A DNA stretch of 64,000 nucleotides from Arthrobacter sp. ISL-65 (GTDB lineage: Bacteria > Actinomycetota > Actinomycetes > Actinomycetales > Micrococcaceae): positions 1-64,000 of the forward strand of contig NZ_JAGGPN010000017.1 of assembly GCF_018613795.1 (NCBI RefSeq). Reading direction: 5' to 3'. The stretch's first letter is position 1; the number at the start of each line of letters is the position of its first letter. Positions 35,286 to 44,334 of the stretch are shown piece after piece. The notes beneath the pieces were generated by a model. It worked only from the letters and a program-made list of their open reading frames with translations. It had not been told where the DNA came from and ran no database searches. A program made the translations under genes and the position numbers.

Positions 35286-37104
35286 TTTCGAGCTCCTCAA
35301 CTGTCGCGGTAACGCGAATGGCGGCATCGGCCGGTTGAGTGAACATCGCGGTTATCTCATGGTCGTAAGGCAGTGAGACGGTCAGGACTTCCTCCGAGAA
35401 AAGTGCACCATGTCCAGTTACCCAGCCAGCAAAACGGGGCATTTCAGCATCGGCTGGACTAGCAGATTCATTACCGCCGGACTCAGTTACAACACGGGCC
35501 GCCACCCGAATAGCCAAGTTGTTTCCCGGGCGTCCGCCGGTGACGGCAAACTTGTACTGGGCAACGACTTCTTCGTCCAGCAGGTCAAGAGTCGCCGTAG
35601 CCACTTGACGGACCGCTGCCTTTCTCGGTCGTCTGGCCCCTGGGACACCTGGTCCGGTTGGTGGTTGTTCTTCAGCACCTGTACCCGCGAAGCCTGATAA
35701 CAGACTGCCCAGTGCGGCTGCCACCCGAGAAGCGCCCTTTGAGGCAACTCCGTTAGCAGCCTTGGCGCCTTGGGCGGAAAGACTTCGGAATGTTTCGCGA
35801 ATATTGTCCAAGGCAATCCTGACCGGATTTGGCATGCCCTTCGCAGCGGCAGTTTTCTGATAGACCCAGTCGTCATGAGTTACGGGTTCCGATTTCGCGA
35901 ATTCCTTGTTCATGTCAGGTGCTGAAATGAACACACCAAAGACAGGAACACCATTGGGTTGCGCAGCGACGGGCAGGTATTTCACTACCATCCTGGGGTC
36001 GCGGAGAAGGGCCACGGAGTTCTCAAGTTCAGATCCCGTAGCCAAGGGCGAGTGACTGACACGATAGGTAAGAAGCCCCAAGTGGCGTTTGGGCTTCTTG
36101 CTATGGATGGATGTGAACGTCGTCTGCCAATTGCTCCCATAACCCGGATCAAGTATCCGTTGACGGCCTTCGATGTAGGCGGAAGCGAACTCGCGATATA
36201 CCGGATCGTCGAGCGGCTTCGGGCCAGGTACCGATTCGCCATCGGCGGTGAATTCGAATCGGATATTTGGGCCTTTTTCAAGGTCCAAAGCGTGCGGCCA
36301 AGCCCATTTCAAGGCAGCGTCAGCGATTGCGGCTACCCGATCACGCCCGTTCTCGACGCCCGCAAATTCGGGGGCAACCACCATGATGCTCGTACCTGTA
36401 GCGTCCCCAGGCGGGATTCGCATGCCTAAGTCTTCGGCAAGGCCATGCGCCGCCTGCCCCACAAGTGGATCTACGATGCCATCGGCACCGGAAACCCCCC
36501 ACCAGTTTCGTCCCGTATATCGCCGGCTACCGTCGTCATAGTCGCCGTCACCGCCAGACACGCCGATCAATCGGGGTTCAATGGCTCCCTCGTGGCGCGC
36601 TTGAGAGTAGATGAGACAAAGACCTACTTGGCTAGCCCTGTAGAGGACACCTTTGCCCAGCCCATACGTGCCTCCTTCTAGACCTTTAGAAGTTGAGCGG
36701 CCCAGATTCCGAACGAAATCAACGAAATCCCTACGTTCCCCCGTTCCTGAAACGTCGGCCCGAATGGGTCCCCCCAACCCCCGTGTCCCGGAATCAGATA
36801 TGACTAGCACCCGAATTCGGCGACTAAAAACGTGCTTTAGCAGGTCAGTTGACCTGCAGTTGGGCGGCAGTTCACCAAAGACATCCTTGGTCAGAGTAGA
36901 CGTTTGTTGTTCAGACATTTCGTACTCATCTACGGAATACGAGATCTGCCCACTTCTCTCAGTTCTGGCGTCCCAGCTGTTCTGGAGTGACTCTCGCAGT
37001 ACAAGATCCCAAAGACCGAGAGAAGTCCGCCCAATGGCGTTGTCCGCAGACCGCGCGTCAAGGCCGCCGTCTGCACCGTATTGCTGCCTGTACAGCGACA
37101 ACAT
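35272..37104 (-). CDS. MORC/MutL-like GHL ATPase of a restriction-type defence system
   Basis: This 610-aa protein has an N-terminal GHKL/Bergerat ATPase fold. The N box is LRESLQNSWDA (Glu38, Asn42), motif G1 is ISDSGTRGLGG (Asp104, Gly106) and motif G2 is GGTYGLGKG (144-152). A transducer-like middle region follows, then an Ala-rich linker (about 440-495) and a beta-rich C-terminal domain. Such ATPases dimerise and clamp DNA on ATP binding. Its ATG overlaps the stop of the nuclease gene (TGATG). From memory, MutL/MORC-type ATPases with Z1 proteins and methyltransferases were described computationally by Iyer, Abhiman and Aravind (2008). I know of no biochemistry for this exact gene set. Confidence 0.88.
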   Translation of the reverse strand: MLSLYRQQYGADGGLDARSADNAIGRTSLGLWDLVLRESLQNSWDARTERSGQISYSVDEYEMSEQQTSTLTKDVFGELPPNCRSTDLLKHVFSRRIRVLVISDSGTRGLGGPIRADVSGTGERRDFVDFVRNLGRSTSKGLEGGTYGLGKGVLYRASQVGLCLIYSQARHEGAIEPRLIGVSGGDGDYDDGSRRYTGRNWWGVSGADGIVDPLVGQAAHGLAEDLGMRIPPGDATGTSIMVVAPEFAGVENGRDRVAAIADAALKWAWPHALDLEKGPNIRFEFTADGESVPGPKPLDDPVYREFASAYIEGRQRILDPGYGSNWQTTFTSIHSKKPKRHLGLLTYRVSHSPLATGSELENSVALLRDPRMVVKYLPVAAQPNGVPVFGVFISAPDMNKEFAKSEPVTHDDWVYQKTAAAKGMPNPVRIALDNIRETFRSLSAQGAKAANGVASKGASRVAAALGSLLSGFAGTGAEEQPPTGPGVPGARRPRKAAVRQVATATLDLLDEEVVAQYKFAVTGGRPGNNLAIRVAARVVTESGGNESASPADAEMPRFAGWVTGHGALFSEEVLTVSLPYDHEITAMFTQPADAAIRVTATVEELEIASN

Positions 37105-38096
37105 CAGTCTTGTCCGCCGTTTGCCAGCGAGACCGTGGACAGATCCAGGTCAATCTCCGCCATGTGGCCCAAATCAATCGAGTAAGAAATGTTGCCGAGC
37201 CGGTCAATCATGCCGGACGGAAAGAGGGTTTCCGCCGTAATTCGGGGGAAACCCTCGTCAACTAAATACGAATTCTCGGAGAGAGTTGTAAACCTAAATG
37301 CTTCGTACGCTGGCGAGTCCGCATCGGAATAATGTGCATCATTTAGCACCGTCAGAAGCTCAACTTTGGAAATGCCCAGTGCGATCAGTTCGCCGACCTT
37401 GTCAGGGACGGATTTACCGTTTGGCGAGCGCTCCATTTGAAGGGCCCGAAGGTAGAGGTCACCCAGATCCGGCGAAGCTAACTGACGGCCCCCATGAATA
37501 GTGACCACCATATTGTTGTGATTGGTCGTGGCCTTCACCTCAATAGAGCAGTCCTCGAATACGAAATCGTGACGGTTCCCCTTTGGCCCTTGCCACGCAG
37601 ATAAAGCATGGGGTCCGTGAAATTTCACTAATTCGTGTAGAACGGTGAGCTCGGCCATGATGCCCGCCAACTGCGCCGGCCCCAAGAGTGCCCCGCGTTC
37701 GGCCTCAAACAGATTTCTCCAGCGGTCCAGAGTTGCTGACACTGCCCTTGATGCCCTCTCCGGGTCCACTTCAATGGCATCCAGAACGTCGTCTGCCAAC
37801 AGTCCGAATTGGTGGTGTAGTTTCGGGTCGACGCACCGGAGAATTACAAACGGCCGTTGCGCGCCATCAACAGCAAGCTCAAGTGTCTGCAGTGACAACG
37901 ACTTACTGTGCCAGTCCAGGGGACCGCCCTTTGGTGTTCCTACTGGAACGAGTACGGTGGGCCGCCCGCTGGCGTCTACGGCACAAAGTACCTCGCCATC
38001 TGCCGCAGATATGCCCGATTTCCGGGAATGGAAGCTTCCAGCAGCAGACACATCCTTGGCTAGGAAGTCAAAGACCGAAGCCGACGGCTCTCTCAT
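37104..38096 (-). CDS. PD-(D/E)XK nuclease-motif protein (DUF4420-like)
   Basis: This 330-aa protein is the likely DNA-cutting subunit. The nuclease core is readable: Glu149 (GIMAELTVLHEL), Asp177 (RHDFVFEDC) and Glu186-Val-Lys188 (SIEVKATT), which is the E...D...ExK arrangement of restriction-type nucleases. The N-terminal 130 residues and the C-terminal 120 are less conserved and may contact partners. Its ATG overlaps the Z1 gene stop (ATGA) and its stop overlaps the ATPase start (TGATG), so three subunits are translationally coupled. Its toxicity would be held in check by the convergent methyltransferase. Confidence 0.85.
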   Translation of the reverse strand: MREPSASVFDFLAKDVSAAGSFHSRKSGISAADGEVLCAVDASGRPTVLVPVGTPKGGPLDWHSKSLSLQTLELAVDGAQRPFVILRCVDPKLHHQFGLLADDVLDAIEVDPERASRAVSATLDRWRNLFEAERGALLGPAQLAGIMAELTVLHELVKFHGPHALSAWQGPKGNRHDFVFEDCSIEVKATTNHNNMVVTIHGGRQLASPDLGDLYLRALQMERSPNGKSVPDKVGELIALGISKVELLTVLNDAHYSDADSPAYEAFRFTTLSENSYLVDEGFPRITAETLFPSGMIDRLGNISYSIDLGHMAEIDLDLSTVSLANGGQD

Positions 38097-40783
38097 GCTT
38101 TCACCAGCTCATCTTCGACGGCCTTCGCTTCGTCCAACTTATCTGCCGCGTCCAATTCCTCTTCAAGTGCTTCAAGATATTCGGCATCTACCTTGGCAGC
38201 GACGTAATCAACCGCTGATCGAGGATTGCGTGAGTCGGGGAACATGAAGCAGAGCCCAACCACGTCGGCCGCCGCGAACAGTGGAACTCGGCGGTTCTCA
38301 GCGGGCTCCAAAGCGGATTTGTCTAGGCCGGGATCAGATTCCTTAGCGATGGGGTAGATGCACAGCAGACCTGTTCGATCCGTCGTCTGCCGCAGTTGGC
38401 GGAATTGCAGCAATTGGCGGTCCGTAAGCTTGTCTGTGGCCTTTAGGTTCAGCGATTTCCGGATGAAGTCCAACCCAACATCGAGATCGGCAACGCGGTC
38501 GGACGTCGAAGCAACCGCCTTCAGATTGGCCGTTCCATCGTCGCTTGGGATGTACATCTTCTTACGGCGCAGGAGTCGGACTTTCCCGGCGAGCCCAAGA
38601 TCCAGCTCTTCCTCACCGGTGAAGGGTTCCATGAGTACAACGTCCCAGCGTTTCAAGTCACCCTCGGTGCGTTCCTTTTCTATATAACGTCGGATCGCAT
38701 CCTTGTCGATGGATTTCGCCGCGTCGTGGACCCTATAGCTATCCAGGTAGTCCAGAATCTCGTCGGCCGAGACATCTCGAAATCCGCGTCGAGACGCTTC
38801 AAGTTCATTCTCGTCGTGGCCTTTGCCAATCAGCCGCGTAAATAGCTGTTTTGTTGCCGCGATATTGCTCTCCAGCCAATCGCTGTCGTCTTCGTTGAAC
38901 ATAATTGTCTGCACACGACGCCCCGAATAACTGACTTGCGCTTTGACTGCGGAACGCATTTTTGCGGCGGATGTCACTGACATTTGGGGATGGGTTCGAA
39001 TCTTGACGGGGAGTTCTGCTGGAGTCTTACCCTCCGCTTCGTAGACTTGGATCTCTTCGCGAATTTCGGCTTCAACGATGGACAGCATGAGGAACCAGCT
39101 CTTCAGCTCCGAACTCATCCAGATGCGGATCAGATCTTCGTAGCCCACTCGGTACCCAAACCAGCGTCCCATCTGAAGCAAGGTGTCGTAAGCCGATGAG
39201 GCACGTACGAAGTAGCTAGAGGTGAGACCTTCGAGCGTCAATCCGCGGGACAGCGTGTTGCCACCGATGACGATGGCCGTCTGAGGATGCTCCTTGTCGT
39301 ATTTCAATCGGTCGTTTGATTCATAGTTGTCCACAATGACTTTAGTTGCGCGCGCTGTCTCAATCAGGTGTGGCATTAGGTCGTCAAATGCACACGGCTG
39401 ATTTCCAAATGAGTCGGCAGTCACGCGAGCCGATTCGGACTCCCATAGACCTCGGAATACATCGAAGGCCGTACTGGCCTCATTGACCAGCTCCGCCCTA
39501 AGCCCATCCAGGTGATCGACGACGGCTTCCGCAGTCTTCTCATGGGCGCCTGCCAGCATGGAGGTGTGGATAAGCATCGAGGAATGGGCCACTTTGCCGG
39601 CACGAAGGCGCCGGGCCGCCGTGCCCAAGAGGAACCACCGGATTGCGGCGTCCATTGCTTCGGGCACTTCGGGAGACCACTGCTCCAGAAGTGTCTTGTT
39701 CCGAGGGGGACGAACGGCGTCGACCTCCAAATCAGAGATCAAACGGACCACATCTAGGCCATCATCAACGGAATCCTCCAGGCTCTCACCTTCCAACTGA
39801 CCAAATATTCGTTCCGCACCAAAATAGTTATCGGGACGAGGCAGGTCCACGATGAAGTCGCGGGGGTAGAGGTCATGCTCGACGCTGGGATCGATGAGCA
39901 GATTAGCGAAGGGCGTTGCCGTGTATGCGATGTATGCGGCTTTTGGGTTGGCTAAGAGGTCGCGGATTAGGCCATTAATGGTCGACTGACGCTTTGTTCC
40001 CACATCAATGGATGCTTGGTCAGCCTCGTCGTCGATAATCAGAATTGGACAATTTTGACGCGTAGTTGCTGATGCGGTTTTGATCCACTTATCGAGGCGT
40101 CGAAGTCTGGCGGGATTCTTCTTCACAACAGCAATCGAACGCATGGAGGCATTGCTGAGAATTGCATCCGCCGGAGTCGTCATGCTGAAGTCCATGTCGA
40201 CTGAAGTCAAAGGGTTCCAGATTGAATCGCAGGGTTTGATCAAATAGTCATTGATTCTATCCTGCGTCTGCGTGCGCAGATTTTCAGTTGTTCCGGTGAG
40301 AACAATGATGAGCCTGTACCCGACGTCGGCCGCTTTCGCCACAACGGACATAAAGTTCGTAGTCTTGCCACTCTGAACGTAGCCAAGCACGAGGCCCCTA
40401 GTGTTGATCGCCTCCTTGCCAGGAGGACTCCCGAGGCCGATCACCTTAGAGGACGCCGCGTCGACGTTTTCAACTGCAGACTCAGGCAGTTCCTGAAGCA
40501 ATCTTGATTTGAGCGTTGGCCAGACCACATCGTCTTGGCGAGGGCCGGAATACCAGAATCCTACTTTCCGGTGCCTGTCAGCCAAGTATCCCGGGTCCGG
40601 GATCTCCTTGATTAAGTTGAGCCGCTTCTCGTAAAGGACTCGCGCTGCATGAACTAGACCGTCCGGCGCATACGACAAGGCCGTTTGTGCCCCCTGCAGT
40701 GTCATCCCGCCTGCGACCAAAGCTGCAAGCGTGTCGGCCATCGACTCGACCTCACTGGCGGAGTGCTCCGGTGTCCCCATCAT
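38093..40783 (-). CDS. Z1-domain superfamily II helicase-like ATPase
   Basis: This large soluble ATPase has 896 aa from the ATG at 40783; an ATG at 40780 and a TTG at 40798 are alternatives. A helical N-terminus precedes the Walker A GYVQSGKTTN (about 134-143), the Walker B IIDDEADQAS (about 250-259), the SAT-like YTATPFAN (about 287-294), the Z1 segment VIGGNTLSRGLTLEGL and motif VI QMGRWFGYR with its arginines. These fit Z1 proteins, thought to be DNA translocases tied to MORC-like ATPases and nucleases. The C-terminal 250 residues are variable and end in an acidic coiled-coil-like tail. It opens the operon. Confidence 0.88.
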   Translation of the reverse strand: MMGTPEHSASEVESMADTLAALVAGGMTLQGAQTALSYAPDGLVHAARVLYEKRLNLIKEIPDPGYLADRHRKVGFWYSGPRQDDVVWPTLKSRLLQELPESAVENVDAASSKVIGLGSPPGKEAINTRGLVLGYVQSGKTTNFMSVVAKAADVGYRLIIVLTGTTENLRTQTQDRINDYLIKPCDSIWNPLTSVDMDFSMTTPADAILSNASMRSIAVVKKNPARLRRLDKWIKTASATTRQNCPILIIDDEADQASIDVGTKRQSTINGLIRDLLANPKAAYIAYTATPFANLLIDPSVEHDLYPRDFIVDLPRPDNYFGAERIFGQLEGESLEDSVDDGLDVVRLISDLEVDAVRPPRNKTLLEQWSPEVPEAMDAAIRWFLLGTAARRLRAGKVAHSSMLIHTSMLAGAHEKTAEAVVDHLDGLRAELVNEASTAFDVFRGLWESESARVTADSFGNQPCAFDDLMPHLIETARATKVIVDNYESNDRLKYDKEHPQTAIVIGGNTLSRGLTLEGLTSSYFVRASSAYDTLLQMGRWFGYRVGYEDLIRIWMSSELKSWFLMLSIVEAEIREEIQVYEAEGKTPAELPVKIRTHPQMSVTSAAKMRSAVKAQVSYSGRRVQTIMFNEDDSDWLESNIAATKQLFTRLIGKGHDENELEASRRGFRDVSADEILDYLDSYRVHDAAKSIDKDAIRRYIEKERTEGDLKRWDVVLMEPFTGEEELDLGLAGKVRLLRRKKMYIPSDDGTANLKAVASTSDRVADLDVGLDFIRKSLNLKATDKLTDRQLLQFRQLRQTTDRTGLLCIYPIAKESDPGLDKSALEPAENRRVPLFAAADVVGLCFMFPDSRNPRSAVDYVAAKVDAEYLEALEEELDAADKLDEAKAVEDELVKA

Positions 40784-41280
40784 TTCCCCATATCTCAAAT
40801 GTGACTTATCGAACCTTGTCAGATGTTAGCTCCCCTGACTGACGGAATCACAATGCCAAGTTCGAACTTCGGTCCTCAGGCCCGCGGTTGCGTAGGCCAT
40901 CGAGTCATTAACCTAGTGGGGGCATCGACGGCGTAGGAGGAACAACTTCGAACTAGAGCTCGGAGAGATGCCGCCTCTACTATGTCCACGCCAAGCTCAC
41001 TCGTGGCAGCCGAATTCGCTCGACCCAATCTGCTAAACAGAGTGGATGATCCAACCACATGTATTCGTAGCGCTAGCCGACATTCTGAATCTCCAATGTG
41101 TTCTTCGGCTGCGGCCTGGATCTGAGTGCTGTTGCAGTGGGAACCTTCCCTTGATTCCGTCCCGAGCGTATCTTTGGGGCCTGTGACCATCCTTCTGGGA
41201 TGGCCCCGGTATTCCGGATCTTTTTCTTCAGGAAGACGAGAGGCCATCATGGGAATCAGGGAGATCACCAAGGCGGGGGC
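40784..41280. other. Island-edge intergenic region, no convincing gene
   Basis: About 500 bp separate the divergent Z1 and LamG-lipoprotein genes. A leftward open frame (40876-41271) has no ribosome site, atypical composition and no recognisable motif. Promoters for both neighbours must lie here, but I cannot place them with confidence. Confidence 0.5.
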
Positions 41281-42702
41281 GTGAATACGACCTCACAACC
41301 GTCATCTCGTCAGGGCCGGTCGCGAACCATCGCGGTAATACTCGCCGGCGTTCTGCTTGGAACGCTCGGGGCTTGCAGCTCTTCTAACGAGCCTTCTAAC
41401 GAGTCTTCTAACGAGCCAGACGCCGCGAACGTATGGCCCCTTACGGGTCCGGGAGCTGCGGTCGGTGGTGTGGCCCTTTCAGTCGAAGGCGAAGCCCGGT
41501 GGACGGGCGAGGGCTTGCAGGTGAACGGCGCCGATTACGCCAGCACCTCGGCGCCTGGCCCCATCGCCACCAACTCGAGCTTCACGGTGAGCGCATGGGT
41601 ACGCCCGGCGGGGCAGCCCGGGGGGTACGTCACGGTCCTTAGTCAGGCGGGGGACGTCGCCGGCGCATTTTTCCTGGGCATCGCCGAAGGGTTTTGGTCG
41701 TTCTCGGTCAAACCTGAGGATGGCAACGGGGACGGCTTCGTGACCAACCGCGACCGTGCGACACGGGTCGCGGTGAAGCCGGACGCCTGGGTACATCTCG
41801 CCGGAGTCTATGATTCCGCTGGCGGGCGGGCCCGATTCTTCCTCAACGGCTACCCGGTCAGCGAGCAAGGCGTCGCCACCGACCCCTTGTACGAAGCGAA
41901 AGGCCCGCTGCTGTTCGGTCGCGGCCAGGCGCGGACACAACCGGCTGACTTCTTCGAAGGCACCCTTGCCGACGTGCGAACCTGGGCGCGGGTCCTTAAT
42001 ACTGATGAGGTGAGCGCCGCTGCGCGCGTCGCGGCACCGGACGGTGCCACACTAGATCGGCCAGAGCAGTCGGCGCCGTTTGTCTGCCAGAATCCGCATG
42101 GCGGTATCTGTCTCGGTTCCCTTGATGCGGGTACCTACTCGACCACGTCCTTTGAACCGAAATTCTCGTACACGGTCCCCGCAGGCTGGGCCAACGGCGA
42201 GGATCTGCCCGGGAATGTACTGCTAAGCCGGAACAACGATCCAGAAGAGGGCACCTGGGGTGGCAGCTACATCGGCGTCTATCAGAATGTACGCGCGCCC
42301 GCGCTCTGCGGCGAAGAAGCGCAGCCCGGGGTCGGTACGAGCGCCGCCGAACTCGCCGCGTGGTACCGCACGGTGCCGGGTCTAGAGATCGTGCGGGCCG
42401 CTCCCGTGACGGTGGGCGGCTTGTCCGGTGTCGCGCTTGACCTCCGGGTGAGTGACGGGTGGAGGAGCCCATGCCCGCTCGACGGCGTCATCCACGCGGT
42501 TCCGGTCATCATCGGCGGCGGAGTTTCTGCCTTGCATCACGTGATCGGCGCCCCCGTGGAAATGCGCCTCTTCCTGCTCGACTGGAAGGAAGGAAACGTC
42601 GCGATCGAGGTGACCGCCGTGCTCGAGCAGCACAGCCTCACGGACTATCTCGGGGGAGCCGGAGCTGGCGCAGTCGTTGACTCCTTCGAGTTCGGGTTGT
42701 GA
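41281..42702 (+). CDS. LamG/concanavalin-like domain lipoprotein
   Basis: This 473-aa predicted surface lipoprotein has a signal peptide with lipobox (LGTLGACSSS). A 12-bp sequence tandemly repeated three times (41381-41416) encodes SNEP/SNES/SNEP. A LamG-like beta-sandwich follows (about 50-240; SSFTVSAWVRPAGQPGGYVT, WVHLAGVYDSAGGRARFFLN, FFEGTLADVRTWARVL). The C-terminal half has four Cys and an unidentified fold. The GTG at 41281 follows GGCGGGG; the open frame begins earlier at 41200. The LamG region suggests binding of a carbohydrate or surface ligand. It may not belong functionally to the adjoining defence operon. Confidence 0.8.
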   Translation: MNTTSQPSSRQGRSRTIAVILAGVLLGTLGACSSSNEPSNESSNEPDAANVWPLTGPGAAVGGVALSVEGEARWTGEGLQVNGADYASTSAPGPIATNSSFTVSAWVRPAGQPGGYVTVLSQAGDVAGAFFLGIAEGFWSFSVKPEDGNGDGFVTNRDRATRVAVKPDAWVHLAGVYDSAGGRARFFLNGYPVSEQGVATDPLYEAKGPLLFGRGQARTQPADFFEGTLADVRTWARVLNTDEVSAAARVAAPDGATLDRPEQSAPFVCQNPHGGICLGSLDAGTYSTTSFEPKFSYTVPAGWANGEDLPGNVLLSRNNDPEEGTWGGSYIGVYQNVRAPALCGEEAQPGVGTSAAELAAWYRTVPGLEIVRAAPVTVGGLSGVALDLRVSDGWRSPCPLDGVIHAVPVIIGGGVSALHHVIGAPVEMRLFLLDWKEGNVAIEVTAVLEQHSLTDYLGGAGAGAVVDSFEFGL

Positions 42703-42810
42703 CTGACGGCTGCATCGAAATTCTTATGAGTCAGATTGTGTTGCTGAAGACATAGGCGATGGCGACCCCGACCTCTTCCGGCTGATGCATCTCCAAGGCT
42801 GTACCGCCTG

Positions 42811-43184
42811 GCCGCAACAGAACGGGCCCGTTCTGCCCTGAGGAGCCTCCCGGTTCAGCGCGCCGCCGGGCGTGAGCACTGGCTTGAACTGCCTGTTGTC
42901 ACCTCCGACAGCGGCGTGGCACTGGAGGCATCATCGACCTGATGTACCGCGAGGACGATGGAACGCTGGTAATCGCCAACTTCAAGCCCGACGTCAACGT
43001 CCCTCAGGAGACCCTGACCTCCTACTGGCGTCAGTTGTCGACCTACGCGGGGATGGTGGCGCGTATCACCGGGCAGACGGTGAGCGAGCTGATCCTGATC
43101 TTCTGTAGGCCCGGAGAACCCGAGTTCCTGCGGCGACGATCGAGGAACGGACGTAATGGCGCGGGCAGCACTCCGAATTACTGA
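42811..43184 (+). pseudogene. Fragment of a UvrD/RecB-type helicase-nuclease C-terminus, frameshifted and inactive
   Basis: One frame encodes ARSALRSLPVQRAAGREHWL then ELPVVTSDSGVALE. After a one-base shift near 42923 a second frame continues GIIDLMYREDDGTLVIANFK, then PDVNVPQETLTSYWRQLSTY and a tail to about 43180. This is the RecB-family nuclease domain of AddA/UvrD-type enzymes. The active-site DYKTD of functional relatives reads NFKPD here, so the metal-binding Asp is also lost. There is no helicase part and no start. It is a dead remnant at the right edge of the island. Confidence 0.7.
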
Positions 43185-43645
43185 TAAACGTGGAGTGCAG
43201 CCCCATAGCCCAGCGGCAGCCCATGGCCGTTCAGCCAGGACACCATTACCTCCGAGGCTCCAGCCAGACTCAGGTTCTGTGACGGAGCGACTCCTGTATG
43301 TGGCTCGTTCCCGGCTTCGTCAGCCAGCGGTCCCAGTCCTATGCGCCAGTTGCTGGTGACTCCGCTGCTGATCACTGCCACCTCTACGTGATAACCCTTG
43401 CCGGTCCTCATGGCTTGGGCGTATCTCCCCAAGTGCTGCTCATCGATGCCCTTGGTTTGCACAATGAGCCAGTCGCCGTCATGGCAAACCCCTTGGATGA
43501 GGGCAACCAATTGGGACGCCGACTCCACATCGTGCCACCCTGTGTGCCGCTGCTTCACCTGAGCTTTCCACTCCAATGCTTCCTCAGGCTGAAGCTCCAG
43601 CATTAGCTCCAGTGAGGTTTCGGGACGTGCGATCGTATCCAGCAT
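43178..43645 (-). CDS. Hypothetical protein
   Basis: I do not recognise this 155-aa soluble protein. The N-terminus has an acidic helix (SLELMLELQPEEALEWKAQV). The body mixes strands and helices (DWLIVQTKGIDEQHLGRYAQ, YHVEVAVISSG, WRIGLGPLADEAG) and ends with LNGHGLPLGYGAALHVYQ. The layout slightly recalls TY-Chap/YbjN-like chaperone domains, but I cannot support that. The ATG at 43645 has AAAGG 7 nt upstream, better than the ATG at 43660. It is divergent from the HD-domain gene and overlaps the end of the RecB fragment. Confidence 0.65.
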   Translation of the reverse strand: MLDTIARPETSLELMLELQPEEALEWKAQVKQRHTGWHDVESASQLVALIQGVCHDGDWLIVQTKGIDEQHLGRYAQAMRTGKGYHVEVAVISSGVTSNWRIGLGPLADEAGNEPHTGVAPSQNLSLAGASEVMVSWLNGHGLPLGYGAALHVYQ

Positions 43646-43796
43646 GTCGGTGCCTTTCATCTCTAACCGATGCCCTCATTGTCAGAGGCACCACTGACAA
43701 TTTCTTCCGGCCGTGAGATAGCCCTGAATGTCGGCCCCCATTGATAGCCTGCCGATGTTGATGACCAACGCCGATGGCCAGAAAAGGGAGGCTCCA

Positions 43797-44240
43797 GTGG
43801 CAAATCAAGATAACAATTCCGAAGTGGCAGCAGCTAAGGCAATCGCTACCATCGCGCACAGGTTCCAAACGGACAAGATCGGAGTGCCGTACATTGAACA
43901 TCCCCGCCGGGTGGCGGCCAAGCTGGACGACTCGAAGCACATTGCGGCTGCTTGGCTGCACGACGTCATTGAAGACTGCGGCATCACCGCCGACGACCTG
44001 AGGGCCGCCGGAATCAGCGGCGCGGTGATTGACGCCGTCGTCCTTCTTACCCGGACCGAGGACAGCAAGGGCGACGGATACTACGCAGCCATACTGGAGA
44101 ACCCCATTGCCCTGGCTGTAAAACTGGCCGACATCGCAGACAATACCGATCCAGAGCGGACGGCGCGTCTGGAACCCGAAGTCCGTCGGCGGCTTGCAGG
44201 AAAGTACGAGCACGCGAAGAAGCTGCTCGGCCAGGAATAG
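43797..44240 (+). CDS. HD-domain phosphohydrolase (RelA/SpoT hydrolase-like)
   Basis: This 147-aa small HD-family protein resembles the hydrolase half of RelA/SpoT or MESH1 enzymes. Metal ligands are visible: an early His (AHRFQTDKIG), PYIEHPRRVA, the HD pair (AWLHDVIED, His55-Asp56) and a later Asp in VKLADIADN. This order matches (p)ppGpp hydrolases, although a phosphohydrolase acting on other nucleotides is possible. The GTG at 43797 has AAGGGAGG 5 nt upstream; the open frame from 43728 lacks one. It seems monocistronic. Confidence 0.8.
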   Translation: MANQDNNSEVAAAKAIATIAHRFQTDKIGVPYIEHPRRVAAKLDDSKHIAAAWLHDVIEDCGITADDLRAAGISGAVIDAVVLLTRTEDSKGDGYYAAILENPIALAVKLADIADNTDPERTARLEPEVRRRLAGKYEHAKKLLGQE

Positions 44241-44334
44241 CTTGGCCGACGTTGTTGCTTGCTAGCGTGCCCGTTCGGCGTCTGACCCAGTCCCAGCGGG
44301 ACGTACCCGCCGTCAGCGTCGGTAGGGTTGGCGC

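Noticed and set aside
40876..41271. Leftward open frame of 131 codons between the Z1 and LamG genes
   Set aside because: No ribosome site, no recognisable motif, and it overlaps the presumed promoter region.
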